Below, piece after piece: positions 14,512 to 23,562 of a stretch of 64,000 bases of DNA. The notes beneath the pieces are model-generated. The model searched no databases, had not been told where the DNA came from, and saw nothing but the letters and a program-made list of their open reading frames with translations. Each line of letters begins with the position of its first letter. Within the stretch, counting starts at the first letter, position 1. The DNA is from LMUY01 sp965198895 (GTDB taxonomy: Bacteria; Pseudomonadota; Alphaproteobacteria; Acetobacterales; Acetobacteraceae): NCBI GenBank assembly GCA_965198895.1, contig OZ240676.1, positions 5,208,001 to 5,272,000 of the forward strand, read 5' to 3'. Made by a program: the position numbers and the translations under genes.

Positions 14512-15447
14512 ATGGCCCGCACCAAGATGCTGATCGATTGCGACCCCGGTCACGACGATGCCATCGCAATTCTTTATGCCGCCAAGCACTGCGACTTGGT
14601 GGGCATCAGCACCACCCATGGCAACAGCTCGCTCGACAACGTCACCCGCAACGCGCTCGCTGTGCTGACACTGGCGGGGCTGGATGTGCCTGTGGCGAAA
14701 GGCTGCGCCCAGCCGCTCGCCGGATCCCGTAGCTTGCCTAGCGGCACGGGGCTGGAGGGCACCCAATTGCCGGAGCCCGACCGCGCGCCGGTCGCGCAGC
14801 ACGCCGTGGACTTCCTGATCGACAGTGCCCGCCAGCATCGGGACGAACTGGTGCTGGCCGTGATCGGTCCGGCCACCAACGTCGCCATGGCCATCAAGCG
14901 CGAGCCCCGATTTGCCGGCTGGCTGCGGGAGATCACGGTGATGGGCGGCTCGGCCGGGGCGGGCAACATCACGCCGGTGGCCGAATTCAACTGCTGGTGC
15001 GACCCGGAGGCTGCCAGCGTGCTGTTCGGATGCGGCGCCCCGATCCGCATGGCCGGCTGCGACGTCACCTCGCGCACCGGCGCCCACGCGGCGGACATTG
15101 CCCGGCTGGGTGCGGGCGGCAAGGTCGCCGGGCACGTCGCCGACCTGCTGGGGTTCACCTTGGCCCGGCAACGCCATGTGTTCGGCGCGACGACCGCCGC
15201 GATGCACGATGTCTGTGCCGTGGTGCCCTACGTGCAAGGCGACATGCTCACCTACCGCCCCTGCCACGTTCAAGTGGAGCTGAACGGCACGCTCACGCGC
15301 GGCATGACCGTCTGCGACCTGCGCGCGTTCACCGCCGAAGGCAAGGCAATGCGTGGCGGCGGTGAGACGAACGTGCAGCTTGCGGTCGACTCCGATGCGG
15401 CCCGGCTTGTCAGCCATGTCGTGGATACCCTCCTGACCTACCCGTAA
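14512..15447 (+). CDS. Inosine/uridine-preferring nucleoside hydrolase
   Basis: A 311-residue IUNH-family enzyme that cleaves the N-glycosidic bond of nucleosides to base and ribose. The calcium-binding DCDPGHDDA signature is at residues 9-17; THGNSSLDNVTRNAL, VIGPATNVAMA, VMGGSAGAGNITPVAEFN and a C-terminal AMHDVCAV with the second metal Asp follow. Start ATG 14512 lies 5 bases after the adenine deaminase stop, so translation is likely coupled. Substrate preference among purine and pyrimidine nucleosides cannot be read from the sequence. No nucleoside transporter gene is adjacent. Confidence 0.9.
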   Translation: MARTKMLIDCDPGHDDAIAILYAAKHCDLVGISTTHGNSSLDNVTRNALAVLTLAGLDVPVAKGCAQPLAGSRSLPSGTGLEGTQLPEPDRAPVAQHAVDFLIDSARQHRDELVLAVIGPATNVAMAIKREPRFAGWLREITVMGGSAGAGNITPVAEFNCWCDPEAASVLFGCGAPIRMAGCDVTSRTGAHAADIARLGAGGKVAGHVADLLGFTLARQRHVFGATTAAMHDVCAVVPYVQGDMLTYRPCHVQVELNGTLTRGMTVCDLRAFTAEGKAMRGGGETNVQLAVDSDAARLVSHVVDTLLTYP

Positions 15448-15494
15448 GCTGCGGGTACGTTGCCGGCCGGGGCAGGACCGCCGATCTTTATTGG

Positions 15495-16310
15495 ATGACA
15501 CTGCTCAAAATCGGCTTGATCCTCTTCGTGGTCTTCTACTTGTTGCCGCTGGCCGCCTCGGCGACGCGCTATTGGATGGACGGCACGGGCGCGGGCTGGC
15601 GCACGGCGGACCGTTCCAGCATCGGCGCCCTGCCCCCGCCGTCCGGCCACCCCGGCGCCGTCGTACGGATCTTTGCCGCACAGACAGTGCGGTGGCGCGG
15701 TATCTTCGCCGTCCATAGCTGGATCGTGGTGAAGCCGGCCGGTGCGCCGGGCTATACCCGCTACGACTACACCGCCTGGGGCGAGCCGATCCGCATGAAC
15801 GGGTTCGAACCGGACGGGCGCTGGTTCGGTCACGTGCCAGAAATCGTGTTCGCGGCCGATGGCGCCGCGGCAGAACCGCTGATCCCGCGGATGCAAGCGG
15901 CGATCCGGGACTATGCCTGGCGCAAGCAGGGCGATTACCGGGCCTGGCCCGGCCCCAACTCCAACACCTTCGTCGCGGCGGTGATGGACTCCGTGCCCGA
16001 AATCCGTACGACGCTGCCACCGACCGCACTCGGCAAGGATTACCCGTATGACGGCCGGTGGTTACGCTGGGCGCCTTCCGGTACTGGGGTCAGGTTCACG
16101 GTGGCCGGGTATGCGGGACTGACCGTTGCTTGGGTTGAGGGCTTCGAACTCAACATCCTGGGGACGGTGGCGGGGTTCGACATCAGGCGGCCGGCGCTGA
16201 AGCTGCCCGGGTTCGGGCGGGTCGGTATGCGAGGGCCGGATGGCGGGATCTCGAGCGGTAGGGCGCTGCCCTACGACCCGGAAGGGGATAGTCATCCCCT
16301 TCACCCCTGA
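15495..16310 (+). CDS. DUF3750 domain-containing protein
   Basis: A 271-residue protein with one N-terminal hydrophobic segment (LLKIGLILFVVFYLLPLAA) acting as signal or anchor, so the rest is probably periplasmic. The body matches the DUF3750 pattern: RWRGIFAVHSWIVVK, then YDYTAWGEPIRMN, DYAWRKQGDYRAWPGPNSNT and FELNILGTVAGFDIRRPALKL. The HSW and WPGPNSNTF elements look like an active-site arrangement, but no activity is known. It lies 47 bases after the nucleoside hydrolase gene on the same strand and ends one base from the convergent aldo/keto reductase gene. Confidence 0.8.
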   Translation: MTLLKIGLILFVVFYLLPLAASATRYWMDGTGAGWRTADRSSIGALPPPSGHPGAVVRIFAAQTVRWRGIFAVHSWIVVKPAGAPGYTRYDYTAWGEPIRMNGFEPDGRWFGHVPEIVFAADGAAAEPLIPRMQAAIRDYAWRKQGDYRAWPGPNSNTFVAAVMDSVPEIRTTLPPTALGKDYPYDGRWLRWAPSGTGVRFTVAGYAGLTVAWVEGFELNILGTVAGFDIRRPALKLPGFGRVGMRGPDGGISSGRALPYDPEGDSHPLHP

Positions 16311-16311
16311 C

Positions 16312-17388
16312 TTACTCGCCCCAACCTCGAACATCGTGACCGCCGAACACCATGCGCCTGATCCCCGGGGCAACCAGAGCGTCGGAGAAACCGGGAGCGG
16401 TCGCGCTGGCCCGGTTCAGCCGGGCCATCTGTTCGTCGCTCAGCGTCAGTTCCAGCGCGGCCAGGTTGTCATCGAGCTGGGCCACCTTGCTGGCGCCGAT
16501 GATGGTCGAGGCAACGCCGGGCCGCGCGAGCGTCCAGGCCAGGGCGATCTGTGCCGGCGGTCGTTCATGTTCGGTGGCGACTGCGCGGAGCACATCCAGG
16601 ATCGCCCAGTTGCGGTCGGCGAACTTACTCTGGCCAAATGGATTTGCACCGCTTAGGCGGCCAGTGCCGGCAGTGTCGTCGCGCTTGTACTTGCCGGTCA
16701 GGAAGCCGCCTGCCAGCGGGCTCCAGGGCACGACCGCCATCCCGGCCTCGCGGGCCACGGGCACATGCTCACGTTCGATGTCGCGCGCGACCAGCGAGTA
16801 TTCGACTTGCATCGCGATCGGGCCCGGCACGCGCCGCTCGCTGGCGATGGTGGCGGCCTTCATCGCCAGCCAGGCCGGCATGTCCGAGAAGGCGAAGTAG
16901 CGGATCTTGCCTGCCCGGACCAGGTCGCCCAGCGTCTGGACGATCTCCTCGACCGGGGTCACGCCGTCCCAGATGTGCATCCAATACAGGTCGATATAGT
17001 CGGTGCCGAGCCGTCTCAGCGAGCCTTCCAAAGCACGGTGGATGTTCTTGGCGCCCGCGCCGCCGGCGTTGGGATTGCCCGGCGCTGTTTGGGAGGCGGC
17101 CAACGGGCTGGCCGACCCGTTGAAAGCGAATTTGGTCGCCAGCACCATCTGGTCGCGCGTGCCGGTCTCGGCGATGAAGCGGCCGACCATCTCCTCGCTC
17201 GTACCGCCCGAATAGATGTCGGCGGTGTCGATGAAGTTGCCGCCCTGAGCACGGTACACGTCGAAGATCGCGCGCGAGACGGCTTCGTCGGCACCCCATC
17301 CCGGCGTGCCGAAGGTCATGGTTCCCAAAGCCATCGGGCTGACGACGAGGCCAGACCGGCCCAGGGTCCGGTAATCGGTGAGCGGCAT
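16312..17388 (-). CDS. Aldo/keto reductase
   Basis: A 358-residue NADPH-dependent oxidoreductase of the aldo/keto reductase superfamily, closest in pattern to the YajO/Tas-like group. The catalytic tetrad is visible: Asp and Tyr in NFIDTADIYSGG, Lys in VLATKFAFNG and His in DLYWMHIWDG. The NADP-binding C-terminal loop reads STIIGASKVAQLDDNLAAL. I start at ATG 17388 (MPLTDYRTLGRSGL), the normal N-terminus, rather than at TTG 17394. It is divergent from the TetR-type gene, with 83 bp between starts that hold two matching operator-like palindromes, so it is the probable regulatory target. The physiological substrate is unknown. Confidence 0.9.
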   Translation of the reverse strand: MPLTDYRTLGRSGLVVSPMALGTMTFGTPGWGADEAVSRAIFDVYRAQGGNFIDTADIYSGGTSEEMVGRFIAETGTRDQMVLATKFAFNGSASPLAASQTAPGNPNAGGAGAKNIHRALEGSLRRLGTDYIDLYWMHIWDGVTPVEEIVQTLGDLVRAGKIRYFAFSDMPAWLAMKAATIASERRVPGPIAMQVEYSLVARDIEREHVPVAREAGMAVVPWSPLAGGFLTGKYKRDDTAGTGRLSGANPFGQSKFADRNWAILDVLRAVATEHERPPAQIALAWTLARPGVASTIIGASKVAQLDDNLAALELTLSDEQMARLNRASATAPGFSDALVAPGIRRMVFGGHDVRGWGE

Positions 17389-17403
17389 TGCCAAATTCTT
17401 TCG

Positions 17404-17472
17404 TAGTGATCGTTATGCAATCCCCTCGCATCATTGCACGGTGCAGGTCAACAGGTTTACTAGCGATCACTA
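17404..17472. promoter_or_regulatory. Divergent promoter region with two TetR-type operator palindromes
   Basis: TAGTGATCGTTA (17404-17415) and TAGCGATCACTA (17461-17472) are inverted copies of the same 12-mer with one mismatch; each is itself a near palindrome centred on GATC. The first is just upstream of the reductase start; the second overlaps the ATG of the TetR gene. This suggests autorepression and repression of the reductase. Confidence 0.65.
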
Positions 17473-18089
17473 TGGAAATGTCTGAAAACCCCCATCGACG
17501 TAGGACAGGCAGGCCGCTGTCGTTCAACCGCGAAGCCGCGCTGGAACAGGCGATGCTGTCATTCTGGCGTCACGGCTACGAGACCACCTCGATTGCAGAC
17601 CTGACGCACGCTATGGGGATCACAGCACCCAGCCTCTACGCGGCCTTTGGCGACAAGCGGCGGCTGTTCCTCGAAGCGATGCGCCGCTATGCCGGCGACC
17701 CGGCCGAGTTCGAGAGCAATCTAGCGGCTGCGCCAACGGCACGCGGGGCGGTGCACGCGTTGCTCGTCGCCGCAGCCACTGCGTTTACGGGTGAGACCAC
17801 GCCGAGAGGCTGCCTTTTGGCGAGCGCAACGGCGAGTGGTTCGGAGGCTTCGGCAGACGTCATGGCGGCGGTAGCGGAGGTGCGCCGGGGTATTTCGGCT
17901 CGCCTTGTCGAGCGCATCGATCGGGACATCGCTGCAAACATCCTCCCCATCGCGACGAATGCCGCTGCTCTGGCCGACCTGGTCGTCGCGGTGGTGCAGG
18001 GTATGTCGGTGCTGGCGCGCGATGGCACGCCGCGGGACAGGCTGCTCGCGCTTGCCGATCAGGCCATGCTGGCGTGGCCACCCGCTTGA
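17472..18089 (+). CDS. TetR/AcrR-family transcriptional regulator
   Basis: A 205-residue regulator. Residues 15-65 form the TetR DNA-binding domain: RPLSFNREAALEQAMLSFWR, HGYETTSIADLTHAMGI and TAPSLYAAFGDKRRLFLEA. The ligand-binding domain (70-205) contains RGCLLASATASGSEA, similar to the YcdC/NemR-like subgroup that senses reactive electrophiles. ATG 17472 or 17478 is preferred to the longer frame because the region upstream is the operator-bearing promoter. It probably controls the divergent aldo/keto reductase gene; the inducer is unknown. Confidence 0.88.
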   Translation: MEMSENPHRRRTGRPLSFNREAALEQAMLSFWRHGYETTSIADLTHAMGITAPSLYAAFGDKRRLFLEAMRRYAGDPAEFESNLAAAPTARGAVHALLVAAATAFTGETTPRGCLLASATASGSEASADVMAAVAEVRRGISARLVERIDRDIAANILPIATNAAALADLVVAVVQGMSVLARDGTPRDRLLALADQAMLAWPPA

Positions 18090-18105
18090 AGCCACCGCAC
18101 GGATG

Positions 18106-19683
18106 TCAGGCCCGCACCACGTTGTAGAACTGCGGAAAGCCCGACCGCACACCCTTCAGCGTCTTGTCGTAGGCTGTCGGCTGGTAGAACACGCCGAGCG
18201 GGATATACGGCACGTCCTGCCAGAACTGCAGCTGGATCTGCTCGCAGATCTTCTTCTGCGCGGCGAGGTCCGGTGCCTCGAACCAGGCGCTGCGCAGCGC
18301 CTCCAGCTTCGGGGCTTTCGGCCAGCCGAACCAGGCTTGGTCGCCGTTGCCGCGAATGCCGAGCTGGCTCGCCGGATCGAGGTTGTTGGTGCCGTTCAGG
18401 TAGGTGAAGAACACGTTCCAGCCGCCCTTGTCCGGCGGCTGCCGGCTGGCCCGGCGTTGCACCACCGTGCCCCAATCCGTGGTCTGCAGATCGACATCGA
18501 TGCCCACCCGCTTGAACACGTCGGCCGCCACCAGCGCTAAGGCACTGGTCGAGGGATAGTCGGACGGGTTGAGCAACACGACCTTCTCGCCCTTGTAGCC
18601 GGCCTTGATCAGCTCGGCTTTTACCCGGTCCAGATCGCGCGGCCCCGACATCACCTCAATGCCCGCTTCGGAGGCCAGTGGCGTACCGGGGCTGAACACG
18701 CCCACCCGGTCCTTCCACAGCGAATGGTCGTCGCCGACCGCCGCCTCCATGCAGTCGGACTGGCTGATCGCGCCCAGCAGCGCCTGGCGGATCGCGGGAT
18801 TGTCGAACGGCGGAAACAGCTCGTTGAAGCGCAGCACGCCGATGCCGCCGGCCGGGTCCTGGATCTCAACCGTCATCCGGCCGGAGCTGCGGATCGGCCC
18901 CAGCACGTCGGGCGTGGGCGTCTGCCACCAATCCATTTCGCCCTGGGTCAGCGAGGCGGTGGCCGTCGCCGCGTCCGGGATCACGTGCCACTCGATCCGC
19001 TCGAAATGCGGGATCTTCGGCCCGGCGGTGAACGCGGGCACTCCGTCCGCACGCGGCACATAGCCGTCGAAGCGCTGGTAGACGACCAATGAACCCGAAA
19101 CGTGTTCGCTGGGTATGAACCGGTATGCGCCGCTACCGACCATTTCCGTCACCTGCTTATAGGGATCGGTGGTCGCCAGCCGCTCCGGCATGATGCACGG
19201 CATGATCGTGCCGCTCTTGCCGAGTGCGTTCGGCAGCAACGGGAACGGATGCTTCAGGCGGAACTGCACCACCTTGTCCGACACCGCGGTCAACTCGTCG
19301 GTGGCGTCCATCAGCGCGCGGCCGAAGGCATCGCGGGCGGCGAAACGCTGGATGCTGGGCACCACGTCGCGAGCGCGCACTGGCGTGTTGTCGTGGAACA
19401 TCAGCCCGTCCCGCAACGTCAGCCGCCACAGCTTGCCGTCCTGCTCGATCGTGTGGCCGGCGAGCATCTGCGGCTGCATCGCAAACTGGTCGTCCTGGCC
19501 GTACAGCGTGTCGAACACCAGGTAGCCGTGGTTGCGGCTGTTGGTTGCCGTGGTCCAGATCGGGTCCAGCACCGCGACGTCGGCTTCCGGGATGAATTTC
19601 AGCGTGCTCGTGCCGGCGGCGCGCGTGATCGCCGGGGCAGCCAGCGAGGCCGCGGTCGCAGCCAGGAAATGTCGGCGTTTCAT
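18106..19683 (-). CDS. ABC transporter substrate-binding protein, family 5 (peptide/nickel type)
   Basis: A 525-residue periplasmic solute-binding protein. The signal peptide MKRRHFLAATAASLAAPAIT has a twin Arg and AxA-type cleavage at TRAA, suggesting Tat or Sec export. The mature protein shows the SBP_bac_5 pattern: LDPIWTTATNSRNHGYLVFD, WRLTLRDGLMFHDNTPVRA, VGSGAYRFIPSE and GEMDWWQTP. It is the second gene of a two-gene unit, 5 bases after a paralogue. No permease or ATPase gene is adjacent on either side, so the pair must work with a transporter encoded elsewhere. The ligand could be a peptide, glutathione, nickel chelate or opine; not resolvable. The start is ATG 19683, with GGAG upstream. 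Confidence 0.88.
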   Translation of the reverse strand: MKRRHFLAATAASLAAPAITRAAGTSTLKFIPEADVAVLDPIWTTATNSRNHGYLVFDTLYGQDDQFAMQPQMLAGHTIEQDGKLWRLTLRDGLMFHDNTPVRARDVVPSIQRFAARDAFGRALMDATDELTAVSDKVVQFRLKHPFPLLPNALGKSGTIMPCIMPERLATTDPYKQVTEMVGSGAYRFIPSEHVSGSLVVYQRFDGYVPRADGVPAFTAGPKIPHFERIEWHVIPDAATATASLTQGEMDWWQTPTPDVLGPIRSSGRMTVEIQDPAGGIGVLRFNELFPPFDNPAIRQALLGAISQSDCMEAAVGDDHSLWKDRVGVFSPGTPLASEAGIEVMSGPRDLDRVKAELIKAGYKGEKVVLLNPSDYPSTSALALVAADVFKRVGIDVDLQTTDWGTVVQRRASRQPPDKGGWNVFFTYLNGTNNLDPASQLGIRGNGDQAWFGWPKAPKLEALRSAWFEAPDLAAQKKICEQIQLQFWQDVPYIPLGVFYQPTAYDKTLKGVRSGFPQFYNVVRA

Positions 19684-19688
19684 CGGGC

Positions 19689-21254
19689 TCAACTCCGCTT
19701 CACGTTCCAGAATAGCGTGAACGGGGAGTGGATCACCCCGGTCAGTTTATCCGAGTAGGCCGCCGGGCCGTACAGTTGCGCGAGGGGGATGAACGGTAGG
19801 CTGACGAACGCCTCCTCCTGCATCTGACGGGCGATCGCCTGCTGGGCCGGCAGGTCCGGGGCGTCGAACCATTTCAGCCGCAGCGCCTCTAGCTTGTCGT
19901 CGCTGGGCCAGCCGCTGGTGGCATTCAGGCCGTTGGTGCGCAGCGGATACGAACTGCCGGGAGTGGACGCGGTCAGCCCCGCCCAGGTGATGCAGTACAG
20001 GTTCCAGCCGCCCTCCGCGATCGGGTCCTTCTTGGCCATGCGCGAGACCATGGTGCCCCAATCCATCACCTGGAAATCGATGTTGAGGCCCATGCGGGTC
20101 AGTTGGTCCTGCATCACCTGGCTCATCGTCATGATCGCCGGCAGGTCCGAAGGCGCCAGCATCACCAGCCGCTCCCCCTTGTAGCCAGCGGCGGCCAGGC
20201 GCTTGCGAACCTCGTCGGTGCTACGCGGGCCCGTCAGGACGCCCAGGCCGGCATCGTTGCTCATCGGGCTGTCGGCGGTGAAGAAGCCGACGGGCACCTT
20301 GGCAAATTGCGCCTGGTCGCCGACGACGGCGGCCACCACGCTCTGCTGGTCGACGCCCGCCAATAGGGCCCGCCTAATCTCCGGGTTGTTGAACGGCGGG
20401 ATCAGTTGGTTGAAGCGCAGCATGGCGAGCACGCCGAACGGGTCCACCGCCTCCACCTTGATGCCGGGCGATTTCTGCAGCATCGGCAGCAGGTCGAGCA
20501 ACGGCGCCTCCACCCAGTCCACCTCGCCACGTTGCAGAGCCGCGGCGGCGGTGGCCGGGTCGGGTTGCGCGATCCATTCCACGCGGTCGAAGTTTACGAT
20601 TTTGGCACCGGCCCACAGATCGGGCGGCTCGGTGCGGGGCACGTATTTGTCGAATTTTTCGTAGTGGGCGATGGCGCCGGGCTGGAATGCGCTGGCGATG
20701 AAACGATAAGGGCCGCTGCCGATCACCTCCTTGAACTGCTGCGTGGCGGGCGTGCTGACGATCCGCTCCGGCATCACGAACACATTGCGGGCGCCGAGCG
20801 CGAACAGCATCTGCTTGAACGGCTGCTTCAGCACGATCTGGAACCGCTTGTCGTCCAGCGCGCGGATCTCGTTGGTGATGCCGGCGATGGTCTGGCCGAA
20901 CGGATCTTTCTGCGACCACCGCTTCACCGATGCGACGGCGTCGCTCGCGCGCACCGGCGTGCCGTCGTGGAATATTTGGCCGTCGCGCAGGGTGACCGTC
21001 CAGGTCAGCTCGTCCGCTGAAACCACGGCGCTATCGGCCGCTTGCGGATGCGGCACCAGGTTGTGGTCGATGCCGAACAGTGTGTCCCAGACCATGTAGC
21101 CGTGAGTGAAGGAGATCGTGGCCAGGCTCCACAGCGGATCCACGGTGGTGAGCCCGGCCGTTGGCACGAAGCGCAGGACGCGGTTCGTTTGTGCGGACGC
21201 CAGCCTGGGCATGGCGGCGAGCAAGGGAAGCCCGAGCACGGTGCGGCGATGCAT
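19689..21254 (-). CDS. ABC transporter substrate-binding protein, family 5 (peptide/nickel type)
   Basis: A 521-residue paralogue of the next gene. The signal peptide is MHRRTVLGLPLLAAMPRLAS, cleaved near SAQ. Family marks are TVDPLWSLATISFTHGYMVW, WTVTLRDGQIFHDGTPVRAS, IGSGPYRFIAS and GEVDWVEAPL. I choose ATG 21254, preceded by AGGAG, instead of the frame opening at 21347, which would run through a REP-like repeat. The two paralogues have the same domain plan but clearly different sequences, pointing to an old duplication with different ligands. First gene of the pair; the upstream space (21255-21377) contains only the REP-like element. Confidence 0.88.
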   Translation of the reverse strand: MHRRTVLGLPLLAAMPRLASAQTNRVLRFVPTAGLTTVDPLWSLATISFTHGYMVWDTLFGIDHNLVPHPQAADSAVVSADELTWTVTLRDGQIFHDGTPVRASDAVASVKRWSQKDPFGQTIAGITNEIRALDDKRFQIVLKQPFKQMLFALGARNVFVMPERIVSTPATQQFKEVIGSGPYRFIASAFQPGAIAHYEKFDKYVPRTEPPDLWAGAKIVNFDRVEWIAQPDPATAAAALQRGEVDWVEAPLLDLLPMLQKSPGIKVEAVDPFGVLAMLRFNQLIPPFNNPEIRRALLAGVDQQSVVAAVVGDQAQFAKVPVGFFTADSPMSNDAGLGVLTGPRSTDEVRKRLAAAGYKGERLVMLAPSDLPAIMTMSQVMQDQLTRMGLNIDFQVMDWGTMVSRMAKKDPIAEGGWNLYCITWAGLTASTPGSSYPLRTNGLNATSGWPSDDKLEALRLKWFDAPDLPAQQAIARQMQEEAFVSLPFIPLAQLYGPAAYSDKLTGVIHSPFTLFWNVKRS

Positions 21255-21283
21255 GGCGAACTCCTGAACGGTTATCCAAACCC

Positions 21284-21357
21284 GTAGGGTGCGTTGCGCT
21301 TTGGCAGCGCACCGCCGTGTCTGCTGTGGTGGGGTGCCAAAGCGCACCCCACCCTAC
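21284..21357. repeat. REP-like inverted pair (GTAG ... CTAC)
   Basis: The element starts with GTAG followed by hairpin GGTGCG...CGCACC and ends with hairpin GGTGGGGTG...CACCCCACC followed by CTAC. Two hairpins in mirror orientation with GTAG tetranucleotide heads match the layout of REPIN/BIME elements mobilised by RAYT transposases. The inner arms also share CTTTGGCA / TGCCAAAG. No RAYT gene is in the window. Confidence 0.6.
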
Positions 21358-21377
21358 TCAGTCCACATGCGCAATCG

Positions 21378-22235
21378 CTACTCCGGTGGCAGCGGGCTGC
21401 AGGCGGCGGCGGTCGAGCGGGCCAGGAGTATCATCCGCCGGGCTGCGACCCCTGCCCCCGCCATCTCCCCCAGGGCATGGGTCAGCAGCGGGTTGGACAG
21501 CAGCGCGTGCGCCGCTGCGTTGATCGCGACCTCCGACCCGGCGACCATGCCCGCCGCCAGCACGCTCCGGCGCAGCAGCCCAAGCGTGCCGAGCAGCCCC
21601 GGGCGCATGCCGTGCAGCGCCGCCACCTGCCTCACCAACCGCACGCCGCGCCACGCCACCAGCAGCACGGCCAAGGCAGGAGCCGGGGTGGCGGCGATAC
21701 CGGCCGCCATTTGCACCGCGGCGGTGCGGCCCAGCGCGTCGGAGCGGGTGCGCAGATCGGCGACCGGCCCGGCCCGCAACAGGGCGATGATGGCGTCCGG
21801 GTCGTTGGCGGCGTCGATGGCGGGCCGCAGGATCTCGGCCTCGGGCAGGGTCGCGACCCAGGTTCGGGCGGCGGCGTGGATGCGCTTGGCATCGCCACTG
21901 CCGAACGCGCTCCGCAGGCGGTCGACGCGGGCCAGGCCGAACAGCCCGCGCAACTCGCGCGCGATCGAGGCGAACAGCAGGCCGAAGCCGACCACGGCGA
22001 CGACGAGTGTGATCACGCCGAGCGCGGTGGCGCGGTCGAACTGCTCCGCCACGAAATTGCCGGTTTGCAGCGCGGCCAGCCCGACCGCGAGAACGGCGAC
22101 GCCGGCCAGTGCGAGCACGGCGCCGCTTGCCTTGGGAGCCGGGTCGGCGAGCGGTTCGACGAAGCTAGGCATCTCCGGCTCGAGCCGGGGGGCGGCGCGG
22201 TCCTCGATGATCACGCGCGGGCCGGTGGGTCTCAT
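21378..22235 (-). CDS. YcjF-like membrane protein (TIGR01620/DUF697)
   Basis: A 285-residue membrane protein. Two transmembrane helices (about 38-58 and 73-95: AVLALAGVAVLAVGLAAL and LGVITLVVAVVGFGLLFAS) follow a polar N-terminus. A long cytoplasmic or periplasmic DUF697 domain follows, with GRTAAVQMAAGIAATPAPAL and a final helix pair. The family travels with YcjX, and here too the start overlaps the ycjX-like stop by 4 bases. In enterobacteria the pair belongs to the phage-shock regulon; here it sits at the end of the lipid A cluster, and no psp genes are near. Confidence 0.8.
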   Translation of the reverse strand: MRPTGPRVIIEDRAAPRLEPEMPSFVEPLADPAPKASGAVLALAGVAVLAVGLAALQTGNFVAEQFDRATALGVITLVVAVVGFGLLFASIARELRGLFGLARVDRLRSAFGSGDAKRIHAAARTWVATLPEAEILRPAIDAANDPDAIIALLRAGPVADLRTRSDALGRTAAVQMAAGIAATPAPALAVLLVAWRGVRLVRQVAALHGMRPGLLGTLGLLRRSVLAAGMVAGSEVAINAAAHALLSNPLLTHALGEMAGAGVAARRMILLARSTAAACSPLPPE

Positions 22236-23509
22236 AGCAAGTCGTCCAGCAGGAAGGTGAGCAGCGCGTCTAGTTCGATCTGCGGCACGCCAGTACGGCC
22301 CGCGCCGGGCAGCCGGGTGGGTTCGAGGTCGGGGAGGTCGAAGAACTCGCCGGCCCAGAACGCGTCATCCGGCGGGCCGTCCGGCACCTCGCCGGGATAG
22401 GACAGACCGACGCCCTGACCGGCAATGCGCCCGCGGACGGCGGACACGCTGCGGCCGCCCAGCGGCATGGTAGCGTCCTCGGTGCAGCGGATGGAGGCAA
22501 TCGCGAAATGCCGGCTCACGACGTCGCCTCCACCCGGGGTGAGCGCCGCCATCAGTGCGCGCAAATTGCCCCGCTGCCGGCTGGCGACGTGGTCCGCCTT
22601 GGTGGCGGCATAGGCGACCCGGCGGATCACCGGCGGCGGGCGACGCAAGGACAGCAAGGCGGTCAGCGCCTCTGTCCACGAGAAGCGCCAGCGCAGCGCC
22701 CCGCTCGCCGCGGCCAGGGCCGCCTGGGCATCGGCGAAACTATCGCGGCCGCCGTGCAAAGCGCTCAGCAGGTCGGCCAGCACAACCATCCGATCGAGAT
22801 GGCCGAATAGCGGCGACACCAGGTCCTGCCGCACCCGGTCTCGATAGGCGTCGTAACGCTCGGACAGCAGCGCCTGCAGCCCGCCGCGTCCGCGCATCGG
22901 GGAAAAGTGCACCCAAGGCGGCTCCGACCCGGGCGCCGGCATCAGGAACCGGCCGGGTTGCAGCAGGGCCAGCCCGTCCTGATCGCGCAGGCGGTGCAGC
23001 GCCTCGCGATACAAGCGGTGGCCGGTGGCAGCCAGCGTCTCGTCGGCGGGGGCCGAGGCCGGCAGCCCGGCGGCGAACTGCAGAAACGGTTGTGCGGCTG
23101 CTCGCCCGTCCAATCGGTGCAGCGTCGCTTCCGACCACGTGGCGAAATCGGTGGTGAGCAGCGGCAGGTCCAGCAGCCACTCCCCAGGGTAATCCAGCAG
23201 TTCGAGCCGAAGCACCCGGGGCGGCAGCGCCGAGGCAAGCCCCGCGCGCGGCACCGTCAGTTCTAGCGCCAGAACGGAAACGGCGCCGGTGCGGGCCGGC
23301 CAGGCCGGCGGGTCGGCGGCGAGCGCGCGCAAGTGGGCCGCCTCGTCGAACCGGGGCACCGCACTCGCTCCGGACGATGCGATGCGCACGCCGAGGCGTC
23401 GCCCCGCCAACCGTGCAGACAGGGCGGGCAATGTCGGCAGCCCCGCCCCGGCGGCCAGCAGGTTGGCGGCGAGCGAGGTGATGAAAGCGGTCTTGCCGGC
23501 CCTGGCCAA
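22232..23509 (-). CDS. YcjX-like P-loop NTPase (DUF463)
   Basis: A GTPase-like protein of about 425-445 residues. The Walker A lies at the very N-terminus (GVTGLARAGKTAFITSLAAN), with LLDYPGEWLLDLPLL as the G3-like DxPG motif and a DUF463 C-terminus (GEFFDLPDLEPTRLP). The start is uncertain: TTG 23509 would remove the first glycines of the P-loop, while the frame stays open upstream through SLTDLVGGTVRIGVTG to about 23566 without ATG or GTG. The real start is therefore probably a rare codon near the gloA stop (23563). Homologues usually have 15-20 more residues. Couples by overlap to the YcjF-like gene. Confidence 0.8.
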   Translation of the reverse strand: MARAGKTAFITSLAANLLAAGAGLPTLPALSARLAGRRLGVRIASSGASAVPRFDEAAHLRALAADPPAWPARTGAVSVLALELTVPRAGLASALPPRVLRLELLDYPGEWLLDLPLLTTDFATWSEATLHRLDGRAAAQPFLQFAAGLPASAPADETLAATGHRLYREALHRLRDQDGLALLQPGRFLMPAPGSEPPWVHFSPMRGRGGLQALLSERYDAYRDRVRQDLVSPLFGHLDRMVVLADLLSALHGGRDSFADAQAALAAASGALRWRFSWTEALTALLSLRRPPPVIRRVAYAATKADHVASRQRGNLRALMAALTPGGGDVVSRHFAIASIRCTEDATMPLGGRSVSAVRGRIAGQGVGLSYPGEVPDGPPDDAFWAGEFFDLPDLEPTRLPGAGRTGVPQIELDALLTFLLDDLL

Positions 23510-23562
23510 GCCGGTGACACCGATACGAACGGTGCCACCAACCAGGTCGGTGAGCGAGGGGA

